DNA from: Campylobacter massiliensis
Lineage (GTDB): Bacteria; Campylobacterota; Campylobacteria; Campylobacterales; Campylobacteraceae
Length of the DNA stretch: 64,000 nt
Assembly (NCBI RefSeq): GCF_014253065.1
Contig: NZ_JACLZK010000002.1
Span: 620,001-684,000, forward strand
Reading direction: 5' to 3'
Shown: positions 1-9,166 of the stretch, in pieces
Position numbering within the stretch: position 1 is the first letter of the stretch
How the letters are laid out: each line of letters begins with the position of its first letter
Made by a program: the position numbers and the translations under genes
Notes under the pieces: generated by a model
Database searches by the model: none
What the model saw: the letters and a program-made list of their open reading frames with translations, nothing else
Told to the model about the DNA's origin: nothing

Positions 1-2227
1 CTATCGTTGCCTTATAAGCATCGGAAGCAGGCGCGGCAGAATTTAGCTTAAAGCCACTACCATCAACTACGGCATCTTTGATATTGTTGTAACTATCGTT
101 TACGTCGGCTTTTAGCGCAAATGCATTGGTGCCGTCTTTATGTGCAAACAGTACCTTGCCATCTTTGGATACAAAACTAAACTCTTTTGTTCCGTTTTTA
201 GCTACAAAGCCATCTTCTCCTGTCTTTACGATGATTTTATCGTTAAATTTAGCATCGGAGGTGCTAGGCAGGGCGGTAGTCTGAGCGTCTATCTCATATA
301 GTTTATTGTCAGTTTTGCTAACTACCAAAGTACTACCTTCGGCTAATGTAGCATCGGTAATATCGACAGTATATTTACCGTCTGCGCTCTTGTATACCGA
401 GCCATCTTTCGTTAAAACCACAGAGTTGAGTTTATCCGCTACTGCGGCTACATTACCAGCATTCGCCTCATTGAGTTTTTGGGTAGCTTCTATTACTTTG
501 GCTTCTGCGTCAGCTTTTGCGGCCGTGGCTTTATTTAGAGTCTCTTGAAGTTCGGCATTATCAGGATCCTGGTTTTTATTGTTCTGTGCGGCCTTGACCT
601 CAGCATCCCTTAGATCGACTATCGCTTTTGCTGCGTCAAGATCTTTTTGAGCTACATCCTTATTAGCTTTAGCTATACCTGCTTTATTTGCCTTTTGAGA
701 ACCTAAAGCGGTATTATACAGACCATCTTTAGCATTTTTGTTGCCATTGGCGGTAGTTAGCTCACGACCAGCATCGGTTTTTAGAGCGTCATATTTGGCA
801 CTATCAAAATCATCATCTAGTTTGCCTATGCCTTGTTTTGCCATTAGTTTAGCGATTTGTTCGGATATCGCCTTTTTTTGGCCATCGGTATATTTTGGAT
901 CGCTAGTAATAGCAGATTCTATTTTTTTCAAGCTATCATTGGTTCCTGCTGCAAAAGCACCCTCAAAAGCGTCCTTAATAGCTTTAGCCGCTACAGCGTT
1001 ATCGTCAGCTTTTGATTTCTCATCAATCGCTTTTTGAAGATCTTTATCAAGTTCTTGTTCAGGTATTCTAGCTTCTGCGTACACTTTTTTAGCCTCAGCT
1101 AGTTTTTCTTGCTCATCGGCTACTTTTTTTATCTCGTCAGCTACTTTAGCTTCACCCGTTACTTCAACAAGCTTTTTTTCGTCCAATATTTTGGCAAAAG
1201 TTTTTACTATCTCTTTTGCTTTCTCTAAAGCTTCTTTTTGCGCCTCTGTAGTAGATGGATCGTCTATCTTGCTTTGGATATAATTTAAAGCGTCTTGTTT
1301 TATTCCGCCATGGCTATCAACGCTGTCTTTAACCGCATCTTTAACGTAATTTGCCACAAGCTTATCTGTTTGCGCTTGTTTTGCTTCTTCCTTTGCAGTC
1401 TCGAGATTTTTCTGGGCTTGTTTTACAGCCTCTTCTCTTGCTTTTTGCTCTTGCTGCTCCGGAGTAAGAGGAGTAGAACCGCTACCTGAGCCACCGCCTG
1501 AGCTTCCGCCGCCACCAGGAGTTGGCGTAGGTGTTGGAGTTGGGGTTGGAGTATTTGCGTAAATATCAGTAGTAGCAGTCGTTGCATCAAGAGCTTTTTC
1601 AGCCGCATTAGCATCGACAGATGGGAATACAGATTTTGTGATCTGAGCTAGTTCTTTGTTGCTTAGTACGGTTAAATTTGCTTTCATAGCTTCTTGTTTA
1701 ATAACTTGAGCTATCTGAGTAGGCGTGCTAGTATCTTTTATATTTTTTAGTACTGCAGCAAAGCCGGCTATCTTTTCAATTATAGTTCCGTTGCTTGGAA
1801 CGTTTTCGATAGCTTTATAAGCTATCTCAGCTGCTTTTACTTTATTTAGGAATAAATTTTGAGCTTTAAGCTCTTCAGGTTTAGTGTATTTATTATTCGT
1901 AGAAGCATCTAACATCTGAGATACGATAAAAGCTTTTGACTTGCCATCTTTAAGATGATCTATCCAAAATTTAGAGCCTTCCGGATCTTGGGCGATTGTT
2001 TTACCAAATAAATTTGAATAGATATGATTTACAAAGTCCACATCGGCATCTTTACCTGCAAAGTATTCTTTGGCAGGGGCTGAATTTAGCATCTGTTCTG
2101 CCACTTGGCTTACATTTAAGCCTTGTTTATTGGCAAGGTCTAGCCAAAATTTATGTCCTGCCCCTTCCGGAACTCTGTTAAACATAGTGATATATAAAGC
2201 ACTGATGTTATTGCTTGTAACTGACAT
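1..2227 (-). CDS. DUF4214-type S-layer/RTX-like surface protein, partial (3' end outside window)
   Basis: The frame is open from ATG at 2227 to the window edge, about 742 codons, so the C-terminus is missing. Residues 1 to about 225 form a DUF4214-type N-terminal domain (SALYITMFNR, FNRVPEGAGHKFW) that is roughly 60% identical by eye to the next gene. A Pro-Thr run and a Gly/Ser-rich linker follow. Next comes a long Ala/Lys/Glu-rich stretch, roughly residues 250-600, that looks like coiled coil, and then short beta-rich modules (VYKSADGKYTVD, EFSFVSKDGKVLF) shared with the neighbour. There is no Sec signal peptide, which fits type I secretion from a C-terminal signal. A GGAGA ribosome site lies at 2233-2238. 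Secretion route and S-layer role are inferred. Confidence 0.85.
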   Translation of the reverse strand, partial: MSVTSNNISALYITMFNRVPEGAGHKFWLDLANKQGLNVSQVAEQMLNSAPAKEYFAGKDADVDFVNHIYSNLFGKTIAQDPEGSKFWIDHLKDGKSKAFIVSQMLDASTNNKYTKPEELKAQNLFLNKVKAAEIAYKAIENVPSNGTIIEKIAGFAAVLKNIKDTSTPTQIAQVIKQEAMKANLTVLSNKELAQITKSVFPSVDANAAEKALDATTATTDIYANTPTPTPTPTPTPGGGGSSGGGSGSGSTPLTPEQQEQKAREEAVKQAQKNLETAKEEAKQAQTDKLVANYVKDAVKDSVDSHGGIKQDALNYIQSKIDDPSTTEAQKEALEKAKEIVKTFAKILDEKKLVEVTGEAKVADEIKKVADEQEKLAEAKKVYAEARIPEQELDKDLQKAIDEKSKADDNAVAAKAIKDAFEGAFAAGTNDSLKKIESAITSDPKYTDGQKKAISEQIAKLMAKQGIGKLDDDFDSAKYDALKTDAGRELTTANGNKNAKDGLYNTALGSQKANKAGIAKANKDVAQKDLDAAKAIVDLRDAEVKAAQNNKNQDPDNAELQETLNKATAAKADAEAKVIEATQKLNEANAGNVAAVADKLNSVVLTKDGSVYKSADGKYTVDITDATLAEGSTLVVSKTDNKLYEIDAQTTALPSTSDAKFNDKIIVKTGEDGFVAKNGTKEFSFVSKDGKVLFAHKDGTNAFALKADVNDSYNNIKDAVVDGSGFKLNSAAPASDAYKATI

Positions 2228-2262
2228 TCTGTCTCCTTATTTGAAATTTGAAATACGCGCGC

Positions 2263-2268
2263 ATTATA
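2263..2268 (-). promoter_or_regulatory. -10 box (TATAAT) of the partial DUF4214 gene
   Basis: TATAAT on the minus strand sits 35 nt upstream of the ATG at 2227, with GC on both sides. The upstream DNA is T/A-rich without a clear -35 box, as usual in Campylobacter. The leader carries a TTTCAAATTT word also present in the leader of the paralogue at 5154. The 182-bp gap between the two paralogues shows no other gene. Confidence 0.55.
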
Positions 2269-2409
2269 GCAGATTTTTTAACTTTTTACAAAAACAAAAC
2301 AAATTGTATCTTTAAGCTTTTGTTTTGTTGATATTGAATATAAGTTAACCGTAAAAATACATGTTTTATTGTGTATTATAAATTTATGCCAAACTTGCAT
2401 ATTGCGGTT

Positions 2410-5154
2410 TTAAGCAATATTGGCATCGCTTAGCATCACGCCTTTATCCCCGCTAGCAGCTCCATTATCTAAAACACCCACCAAATGCAATTCGCTACCA
2501 TCTATCGTATCGACTCCCGCACCTTCTGCGTTATCCACTTGGTATATCTTGGTAACATCACTTCCCTTGACAGCTATTATGGATTTTCCAGCTGCTGTTA
2601 CGGCTGTTTTAAACGCTGTGCCCGAAGCAGCAAACAGCTCGTCAAACTGTGCTCCCGCATAGTTTTTGCCACTTATCGCATCGCCAGCGTCAGTAGTATA
2701 AATTTTGCCGTTTTCGACGGTTGCTCCAGCGCCCAATGTGACCGGAGCGACGTTTTTATCAGTAGCTCCTAATGCGCTAAAGTCTACTTTGTCTTGCGTC
2801 TCAAAGCCGCTTATTGCCAGATTTCCTATTTTACCGCCAAATTTGATAGTATCTTGCGTGCCGCCGACCTTCAAATTTACGCTGAGCTTATTGTCGCCAA
2901 ACTCAACCTTGGTAAGGTCTATCGCGCCGCCGTTTTCACTTTTTATAGTTAGATCCGCATTTAGCTTGATCTCTTTTGTGCCGTCTTTATTTATGGAGTT
3001 AAATTTATCAAGATATACAAAATCGGCTGGATCTACGTTAAATTCGAATTTTTCTATACTTTCAAAGCTTATTATCCCGCCGTTTAGGCTATTTATGCCT
3101 ACTTCGTTGGCGCTACCTATGCCGATGATATGTCCAGCACGCACTACGGCCGTATCGTCGTTTTCGCTGCCGACGAGCCTTATACTGCTCACCGCAGTGC
3201 CGTTATATTCGACAAATTTATACAGCCCGTCATTAAACTGCTCTGCCGATAAATCATTGTTATTCTCGTCTTTTTCTACTATATTGTATTTATTCTCTCC
3301 ACCACCGAAAACCTCAAATTTATGCCCGCCCTTTTCAACTTTGCTGTTTACGTAGCCCGTTTCCGACTTTAACATTACTCCACCCATCTCTTTACCCTGG
3401 GCGATTTGATAGGTTTTTGCATCGCTATATTTTGGCGCCGGCATAGCCGTGAGAGTAAACTCCAAATTCTCATCATTAAATTTCGCCTTTGCTATCTCCA
3501 TATCGTTTATCGTCGCAAATCCAAAAGGCGTAGCAGCCACCGGAGTTAGCTCGGCGCCTCCGTTTACTTGAGCCTTTTCTACGTTTCCGCTTCCTGCGGC
3601 GTCTAATATAAATTTATCTCCGCTTTCGTTTAAAATTTCAGACGACGCTTTTGCTAGCAAATTTCCCGTAGCGTCGGCCGTTTTTGCGATAATGTCACTA
3701 AGATAAAGCGGAGTTTTTAAGACAAACGTATAGTCGGCAAATTTAACAAATTTCACCTTCTCTTGAGTATCAAAAGCATATAACGCTCCATCTTTTTCTA
3801 TACTTTCAAGCTCGCCGTTTGCCTTGGCCGTAACAGTAAATCCGTCTATCTCGCCGCTATAAATTTTGCCGTTTACTAGGGGGATTTTTAAAGAAGTCAT
3901 ATCTTTTTGCGATATTTTCAGATCGCGGTCTACAGCAAGCTTGTTTGCGCCAAATTTATAATCGCTCGCTCCGTCAAAGGCTTTTATCTTAGAAATTTGA
4001 TAGCTTTGCGACGAAATTTTTACGATCTCGGTTTTATACGTAGCTTTTACGTCGGCATTTACCTTAAATTCGCCGTTTTGGATTTTTGCCTGCGACATCG
4101 TCTCATATCCGTCGTTTACGTCCTCTTTAAGCACAAAGCCGCTGCTTTCGCCATCGTACGCAAAAACCACCTTGCCATCCTTGGATATAAATTTAACCGT
4201 GATGGCGCCGTTTTTATAAATAGTTCCACCTTGAGTATCCTGCTTCAAAAGCGGTTTGTCGTTAAATTTTAAAACCGGCGAGGTATTTGAGCCTTCGCTT
4301 ATCTCGTATGTTTTATTACTATTTTTACCGACTGCTAGCGCCTTGCCGGACGCTACCTCGTCCATACCGAGATCCACGACATACTTACCGTCGTCGCTTT
4401 TATAAACGGACGTATCGCCGACTTGATTAAGCTTGATATACTCCTCGCTAGGCTTGACGTCGCCTCCAGGACTAGGCTTAGGCGGGCATATATCGCTAGT
4501 GGCGGTAGTTTCTTTTAGAGCCTTTTTAGCCTCATCGATGCTTACCGACGCAAATACTTCTTTTGTGATTTTAGCGACCTCATCATCGCTTAAAATTTGT
4601 AAATTTGCCTTCAGAGCCTCTTGTTTTACGACTTGAGCGATATGTACCGGAGGGCAAGCCTCTTTTATATTTTTTAGTATCGCGCTAAAGCCAGCTATTT
4701 TTTCATTTATCGTGCCTTTACTTAGGACGTCTTTTATCGATCTATAGGTGATTTCGGCGGCATTTACTTTGTTTAAAAATAGCTTTTGGGCTTTTATATC
4801 TTCGGCCTTAGTATAGACATTGTTCGTGGCGGCATTTAGTATTTCCGATACGATAAATGCTTTAGATGCGCCTTTTTCTATGCTATCCGTCCAAAATTTT
4901 ACTCCATCTGGATCCTGAATGTTGGTTTTGCCGAATAAATTTGCGTAAATATGATTTATAAAATCAAAATTCGTCTCTTTGCCTGCAAAATACTCTTTCG
5001 ATGCGTCCGTATCAAGCATCTGTGCGGCAACTTGGCTCAAATTTAAACCTTGTTTATCGGCCGATTTTAACCAAAACTCATGCCCCGCACCCTCTGGAGC
5101 CCTATTAAATAAAGTAATATACAAAGCGCTTATATCGCTACTAGAGATTGCCAT
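2410..5154 (-). CDS. DUF4214-domain S-layer/RTX-like surface protein
   Basis: This is a 914-residue protein. Residues 1 to about 220 form a DUF4214-type domain (SALYITLFNRAPEGAGHEFW) closely matching the tandem neighbour; a short Pro/Gly linker (PPKPSPGGD) follows. The rest is a series of beta-rich modules with recurring words such as KFISKDGKVVFAYDG. The last ~150 residues (FGGKIGNLAISGFETQDKVDF, then DELFAASGTAFKTAV) resemble C-termini of type I-secreted Campylobacter S-layer/RTX-like proteins. It has no Sec signal and very few Cys. Its own promoter and a GAGTGAG ribosome site lie upstream. Family knowledge suggests a surface array or adhesin; the exact role is unknown. An alternative is a general secreted adhesin rather than an S-layer subunit. 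Confidence 0.87.
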   Translation of the reverse strand: MAISSSDISALYITLFNRAPEGAGHEFWLKSADKQGLNLSQVAAQMLDTDASKEYFAGKETNFDFINHIYANLFGKTNIQDPDGVKFWTDSIEKGASKAFIVSEILNAATNNVYTKAEDIKAQKLFLNKVNAAEITYRSIKDVLSKGTINEKIAGFSAILKNIKEACPPVHIAQVVKQEALKANLQILSDDEVAKITKEVFASVSIDEAKKALKETTATSDICPPKPSPGGDVKPSEEYIKLNQVGDTSVYKSDDGKYVVDLGMDEVASGKALAVGKNSNKTYEISEGSNTSPVLKFNDKPLLKQDTQGGTIYKNGAITVKFISKDGKVVFAYDGESSGFVLKEDVNDGYETMSQAKIQNGEFKVNADVKATYKTEIVKISSQSYQISKIKAFDGASDYKFGANKLAVDRDLKISQKDMTSLKIPLVNGKIYSGEIDGFTVTAKANGELESIEKDGALYAFDTQEKVKFVKFADYTFVLKTPLYLSDIIAKTADATGNLLAKASSEILNESGDKFILDAAGSGNVEKAQVNGGAELTPVAATPFGFATINDMEIAKAKFNDENLEFTLTAMPAPKYSDAKTYQIAQGKEMGGVMLKSETGYVNSKVEKGGHKFEVFGGGENKYNIVEKDENNNDLSAEQFNDGLYKFVEYNGTAVSSIRLVGSENDDTAVVRAGHIIGIGSANEVGINSLNGGIISFESIEKFEFNVDPADFVYLDKFNSINKDGTKEIKLNADLTIKSENGGAIDLTKVEFGDNKLSVNLKVGGTQDTIKFGGKIGNLAISGFETQDKVDFSALGATDKNVAPVTLGAGATVENGKIYTTDAGDAISGKNYAGAQFDELFAASGTAFKTAVTAAGKSIIAVKGSDVTKIYQVDNAEGAGVDTIDGSELHLVGVLDNGAASGDKGVMLSDANIA

Positions 5155-5184
5155 GTCTCACTCTTTAAATTTGAAATTTTACTT

Positions 5185-5190
5185 ATTATA
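5185..5190 (-). promoter_or_regulatory. -10 box (TATAAT) of the 2410-5154 gene
   Basis: TATAAT on the minus strand lies 31 nt upstream of the ATG at 5154. It is back to back with the promoter of the divergent surface-protein gene, so the 145-bp gap holds two opposed promoters. Confidence 0.55.
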
Positions 5191-5265
5191 CCATTTTTAT
5201 TTATCCTCAATGGGGTCTTTTTAAACCTGCACTCAAGTACAATATACAAAAAATAGGAAAAATAA

Positions 5266-5271
5266 TATAAT
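5266..5271 (+). promoter_or_regulatory. -10 box (TATAAT) of the repeat-protein gene
   Basis: TATAAT lies 29 nt upstream of the GTG start at 5300. An A-rich tract precedes it, and AAGGAT at about 5290-5295 serves as ribosome site. Confidence 0.5.
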
Positions 5272-5299
5272 ACCGCAAAATTTAAAGCAAAGGATAGTC

Positions 5300-7696
5300 G
5301 TGTCGGTCAAAGCAAGTATCGCAAAAAGCGTCGTAAAAGACGCCATCGTCATACCGCAAAATAGCGATAAAGACGTAGTCATAACAGACGAAGATACTTT
5401 GCTATCAGATCAAGGCGCAACAGCAAAAGAAAACATTGAAGACGAGACTATGGCGGCCGATATCATTGCCTCACGGCAAGCATCGCTAGACGAAATCCAG
5501 CCTCAAGACGCACAAGAAACAGTGTCTGGCGGTAGCGGCGGCTCGGTTAGCTCGGATGGCGTGAGCCTGAGCAAAGTTACATTTACCGAAGGTGGCCATA
5601 TATCAAGCGTAATTGCAACATACGGCAACTTAGCGTCAAGTCAAACTTCTGAAAGCATCAAAGCATTCGCTAGCGCCGCAGCAAGCGGCATTGCTGAGAA
5701 TGTTGATTCTCAGCAACCGACGCCAGTTCCGACTCCGACGCCAGTTCCGACTCCGACGCCAGTTCCGACTCCGACGCCAGTTCCGACTCCGACGCCAGTT
5801 CCGACTCCGACGCCAGTTCCAAAAGCCCTAAACGTAAGTGCCCTAAGCGATGTTATAGAGGGATCGGGCAATTATCTAACCTTTGCTTTATCCGTAGGAA
5901 GCGCCCTAAAAGCTAGGGCAACTACGCTAAATTTTAGCCTAAGCGGCGGGACGGCGGGTGTAGATTACGAGGCGGGTTCTATGCAGTATTCGACTGACGG
6001 CGGCCTCACGTGGACTAGCGGAAATCAAGTAGCCATCGCCGATGCCAACAATATAAACAACGTCCAAATAAGAGTAAAAATCATAGATAACGACGGGCAC
6101 GACGGAGTAAATTTATCCAGCACCCCTACGACGCAAAGCGACAACCAAAACCAAGGCGTAGAGGGCCAATCAAAGCTGGATAGCGACGGCGTCAAATACG
6201 AAGACTACGGCATAACCTACAAAGACTACTCTAGAAATTTAACCCTGACCGTCACCACGAACAACGCCGAGATAATAAACTCTAGCGCAACGGGCAAAAT
6301 AATAGACCACGACGACTACCTAACCATACAAGGAAATGCGCAAACCGACGGCAAGCACATAAATACTGGCACGGGCGATGATACGCTAAATCTTAGCGGC
6401 CACGTAAATCATTTCGTCGCAAATACTGGTGCAGGCAGTGATGTCGTAAACACAAGAGGAGTTATAGAAAACTCAGAAGTACATACCGGCGTGGGCGATG
6501 ATACGGTGACTATAAAAAACTCCGCCATCAAAGGTCAAGACGGCTCAAAAGCCACGATAGATACCGATGAAGGCGACGATATCATAACGGTTGAAAATTC
6601 CACACTAGAAAAAGTAGATATCATCGCGGGCAACGGAGAAAACAAGGTAACATTGGGGCAAAATTCCACCTTTAAAGACGTTAGAGTAACGACGGGAAAA
6701 GACGCCGATACGATAAATATAGAATCCGACGTGACCGGCTCTACAAACAACAGAAACGACTCCATCATATCAACATACGCAGGCAACGATAACATCAATA
6801 TAAAATCCGGCGTAACGCTCACCAACGTCGCCGTAAATACAGGCGCAGGCGAGGAAAAGATCGAGCTAGACGGAGTTAAATTTATAAACTCCGAGCTATT
6901 TATGGAGGATGATAACGACAAAGTGACTATCTCTAATAGCGCCTTTGAAAACGCTGCGACATCGGGAAATACTGCCGGCATAGGCACGGGCAAAGGCGAA
7001 GACGTCGTAACGCTAAACAGCGGAGCCGAGTTTAAACAAGGCACCTACATACACACCGGTACGGGCAACGACGCTATAAACGTAAACGGCGGAGCGATCC
7101 TTGATAAAGCCCAGATAAACGCCGCCGAAGGAGACGACGAAATACATATCAACAGCGGCGCGCAGATCCAAAACACCTCACGCATAGCCGGAGGCGAAGG
7201 CAACGACACCATAAACCTAAACGTCGGAGCAAACGTCTCGCACTCCGTGATATTTGGAGGCAGAGGCGATGATACTATCAGCATAAAAGCCGGAGCAAAT
7301 TTTGATAATTATTCCGAAATAAGAGGCGACGAGGACAACGACAAGGTCGTGATAGAAAAAGGAGCGAACATCTCAACCTCCGCCATAAAAGGCGGCAGCG
7401 GCGAGGATACGCTAAACATCTCCGAAACCATAGACTTTAGCAGAGTTAAAGACTTTGAAAAACTCGAGTTAGGCGGCGCGGAAAACGACGTTGAAACTAC
7501 GATAACCGCCGAGGACGTGCTTGATATGACGGATAGCGACAACAGGCTAAAGATAGACGGCGAGAGCGGAGATACGCTACATCTTAAAAACTTTACCCAA
7601 GGAAACGTAGGCGCAGACTACACCGAATACAACGGCACGACCCAAAGCGTAACCGTAGAGGTAAAAAACGAAATAAACGTCGATATTTTGCCTTGA
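5300..7696 (+). CDS. Large repeat-containing surface protein with type I secretion-like C-terminus
   Basis: This 798-residue acidic protein starts at GTG. The first ~100 residues (SIAKSVVKDAIVIPQNSDKD) faintly recall the N-terminal retention module of LapA-type adhesins. At about residues 140-175 lies a Pro-Val-Pro-Thr tandem repeat; residues ~180-340 resemble a Calx-beta-like module (GGTAGVDYEAGS, IIDNDGHDGV). From about 350 to 700 come a dozen degenerate repeats of about 24 residues with cores such as GTGDDTLNLSG and GEGNDTINLNVGA, looser than classical RTX nonapeptides. The C-terminus (VLDMTDSDNRLKIDGESGD, then VTVEVKNEINVDILP) resembles type I-secreted adhesins. It is divergent from the DUF4214 genes and is probably exported and surface-bound. 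Function unknown. Confidence 0.87.
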   Translation: MSVKASIAKSVVKDAIVIPQNSDKDVVITDEDTLLSDQGATAKENIEDETMAADIIASRQASLDEIQPQDAQETVSGGSGGSVSSDGVSLSKVTFTEGGHISSVIATYGNLASSQTSESIKAFASAAASGIAENVDSQQPTPVPTPTPVPTPTPVPTPTPVPTPTPVPTPTPVPKALNVSALSDVIEGSGNYLTFALSVGSALKARATTLNFSLSGGTAGVDYEAGSMQYSTDGGLTWTSGNQVAIADANNINNVQIRVKIIDNDGHDGVNLSSTPTTQSDNQNQGVEGQSKLDSDGVKYEDYGITYKDYSRNLTLTVTTNNAEIINSSATGKIIDHDDYLTIQGNAQTDGKHINTGTGDDTLNLSGHVNHFVANTGAGSDVVNTRGVIENSEVHTGVGDDTVTIKNSAIKGQDGSKATIDTDEGDDIITVENSTLEKVDIIAGNGENKVTLGQNSTFKDVRVTTGKDADTINIESDVTGSTNNRNDSIISTYAGNDNINIKSGVTLTNVAVNTGAGEEKIELDGVKFINSELFMEDDNDKVTISNSAFENAATSGNTAGIGTGKGEDVVTLNSGAEFKQGTYIHTGTGNDAINVNGGAILDKAQINAAEGDDEIHINSGAQIQNTSRIAGGEGNDTINLNVGANVSHSVIFGGRGDDTISIKAGANFDNYSEIRGDEDNDKVVIEKGANISTSAIKGGSGEDTLNISETIDFSRVKDFEKLELGGAENDVETTITAEDVLDMTDSDNRLKIDGESGDTLHLKNFTQGNVGADYTEYNGTTQSVTVEVKNEINVDILP
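5717..5818 (+). repeat. 18-bp tandem repeat, about 5.7 perfect copies
   Basis: The unit CCGACGCCAGTTCCGACT is repeated without mismatch over 102 bp and encodes PTPVPT units. Because 18 is a multiple of 3, gain or loss of copies would change linker length without a frameshift. It lies between the N-terminal region and the Calx-beta-like module. Confidence 0.95.
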
Positions 7697-7773
7697 TACG
7701 CCAAATTTAGCTTTCTCGGTTTTGCATACTTTCTAAATTTAGCCCGCTTGCGCGTCAAATTTAAGTTTAGCGA

Positions 7774-7810
7774 TTTGGGTCAAATTTGACGGTTTAAAAT
7801 TTGACCCAAA
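7774..7810. terminator. Bidirectional hairpin between convergent genes
   Basis: A perfect 14-bp inverted repeat (TTTGGGTCAAATTT at 7774-7787, its complement at 7797-7810) encloses a 9-nt loop. It lies between the convergent ends of the repeat-protein gene (7696) and the histidine kinase (7856). There is no strong T tract on either side, so factor-independent activity is inferred from placement. Confidence 0.65.
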
Positions 7811-7855
7811 CTTGCCGTATAAACCAAAGCGCCTTAATTTTACAACCCGGCTTTC

Positions 7856-9028
7856 TTAAATTTTAACCGCGCTACCGCCAAAACCGACGCGAAACTCAGT
7901 TAGCCCCCCGCCGCTTTTGCACGAAATTTTAAACCCGAGCTCCTTGCAAAAAGTTTTAACGATATGAAGCCCGATACCAAAGCCGCCGTTTCGCTCGTCA
8001 AACCGCGTATAAAGATCAAAAATCCGCGGCAAATTTTCCTTCGCGATGCCCGCGCCGCTGTTTGATATCGCAAGCGCTGCGGGAGTTAAATTTACGCTTA
8101 CCGAGCCGTTTTCGTCGCAGTATTTTATGGCGTTGCTGAGCAGATTATCGATGATTTTTCGCGTTTTTTTATAGGACGAGCGTAGCTGCACTTCGGCGAT
8201 TTGCGTGCTTAGGTTTATATTTTTTTGCTCTAAATTTAGCCCAAAGTACCCGATCCGCTCGCGCACCAGCTCGCTAAGGCTAAAGCTCGTCGCCGCTACG
8301 TCCTCTTTGCCGCTAAGTTTTACCAGCGTGAGATCCTCATAAAGCGTCGAGATCGTTTTAGAAGCGGTTTTTATGTTATTTAGGTATTTTTTGGGATCGG
8401 TTTCAAACATCTCTATACTCATCAAAATGACGCTAAGGGGCGTGTTTATCTCATGCGTCGTATCCCTGATAAAGCCGTTTAAAAAGTCGATACGACGGTA
8501 AAGCGGACGCAACGAAAGCCGGATGATAAAATAAGCTATGACTAAAATAGCAAGCAGTATCATAAACGAGAAAAATATTATCTTGAGTTTTAGCGTAAAG
8601 ATCGCAAACTCAGGATCCGCGACCTTGACCGCGACGTAGTACTCCTCCTCGCCGAGACGATTTTTGAGATAAAACTGCACTACCGAGCTCGTTCCGTCCT
8701 TGTACCTTTGCGGCATGCCTTCGCGCGGCTCAAAGTCGTCCTCGATCTCCTCGCCCGTTTTTAAATTTACGGCAAAAGCCTCGACGTCGTCGAAATCATC
8801 GTCGTCTATCTCGCCGTTTTTTTGCAGTTTATTTTGCAGGTGGTGCTGCAAATCTCGCACGATAAATACGTCGCGGTCTAGGATAAAATGCTTCTCGCGC
8901 TCATAAAACATCTGCGCAAAAAAAACCAAAAATGCGGCGCTCGTGATAAAATAAAGCAAAAAAATAGGTAAAATTTGACGGTCCCAGAGCGGGGCGAAGG
9001 CTTTTTTAACTAATTTTAGAAAGGACAT
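7856..9028 (-). CDS. Two-component sensor histidine kinase
   Basis: This 390-residue membrane kinase has two transmembrane segments (about 20-40 and 146-170). They flank a ~105-residue periplasmic sensor region rich in Asp/Glu, including IDDDDFDDVEAF. A HisKA domain follows with the phosphate-accepting His at about 192 in TTHEINTPLS. The ATPase domain carries the N box NLLSNAIKYC and the G box GFGIGLHIVK. It lies 138 nt downstream of the response regulator gene on the same strand. The acidic sensor region suggests a cation or cationic peptide as ligand; this is inference. The TTHEINTPL form is common in epsilonproteobacterial kinases. Confidence 0.92.
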   Translation of the reverse strand: MSFLKLVKKAFAPLWDRQILPIFLLYFITSAAFLVFFAQMFYEREKHFILDRDVFIVRDLQHHLQNKLQKNGEIDDDDFDDVEAFAVNLKTGEEIEDDFEPREGMPQRYKDGTSSVVQFYLKNRLGEEEYYVAVKVADPEFAIFTLKLKIIFFSFMILLAILVIAYFIIRLSLRPLYRRIDFLNGFIRDTTHEINTPLSVILMSIEMFETDPKKYLNNIKTASKTISTLYEDLTLVKLSGKEDVAATSFSLSELVRERIGYFGLNLEQKNINLSTQIAEVQLRSSYKKTRKIIDNLLSNAIKYCDENGSVSVNLTPAALAISNSGAGIAKENLPRIFDLYTRFDERNGGFGIGLHIVKTFCKELGFKISCKSGGGLTEFRVGFGGSAVKI

Positions 9029-9166
9029 TTGCCGCCTTTTGGATTAAATTTGCGGCTATCTTGCGGACGTAAAATTTGAAGCCTAAAACGGCAAAAATCT
9101 TGCGTAAATTTGGATGAAATTTTAGGCCAGTACTCTACTCTTTGTATCTTGGCCGCACTAAAAAGC

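Noticed and set aside
2705-3355. 216-codon plus-strand frame
   Set aside because: It is antisense to the DUF4214 gene, Ser/Pro-rich as typical for shadows of acidic coding DNA, and has no ribosome site.
5717-5818. CRISPR-like array
   Set aside because: Repeats are contiguous without spacers and lie inside a coding frame; this is a protein minisatellite.
6535-7044. 169-codon minus-strand frame
   Set aside because: Shadow of the Gly-Asp repeat region of the surface protein; composition mirrors the repeats.
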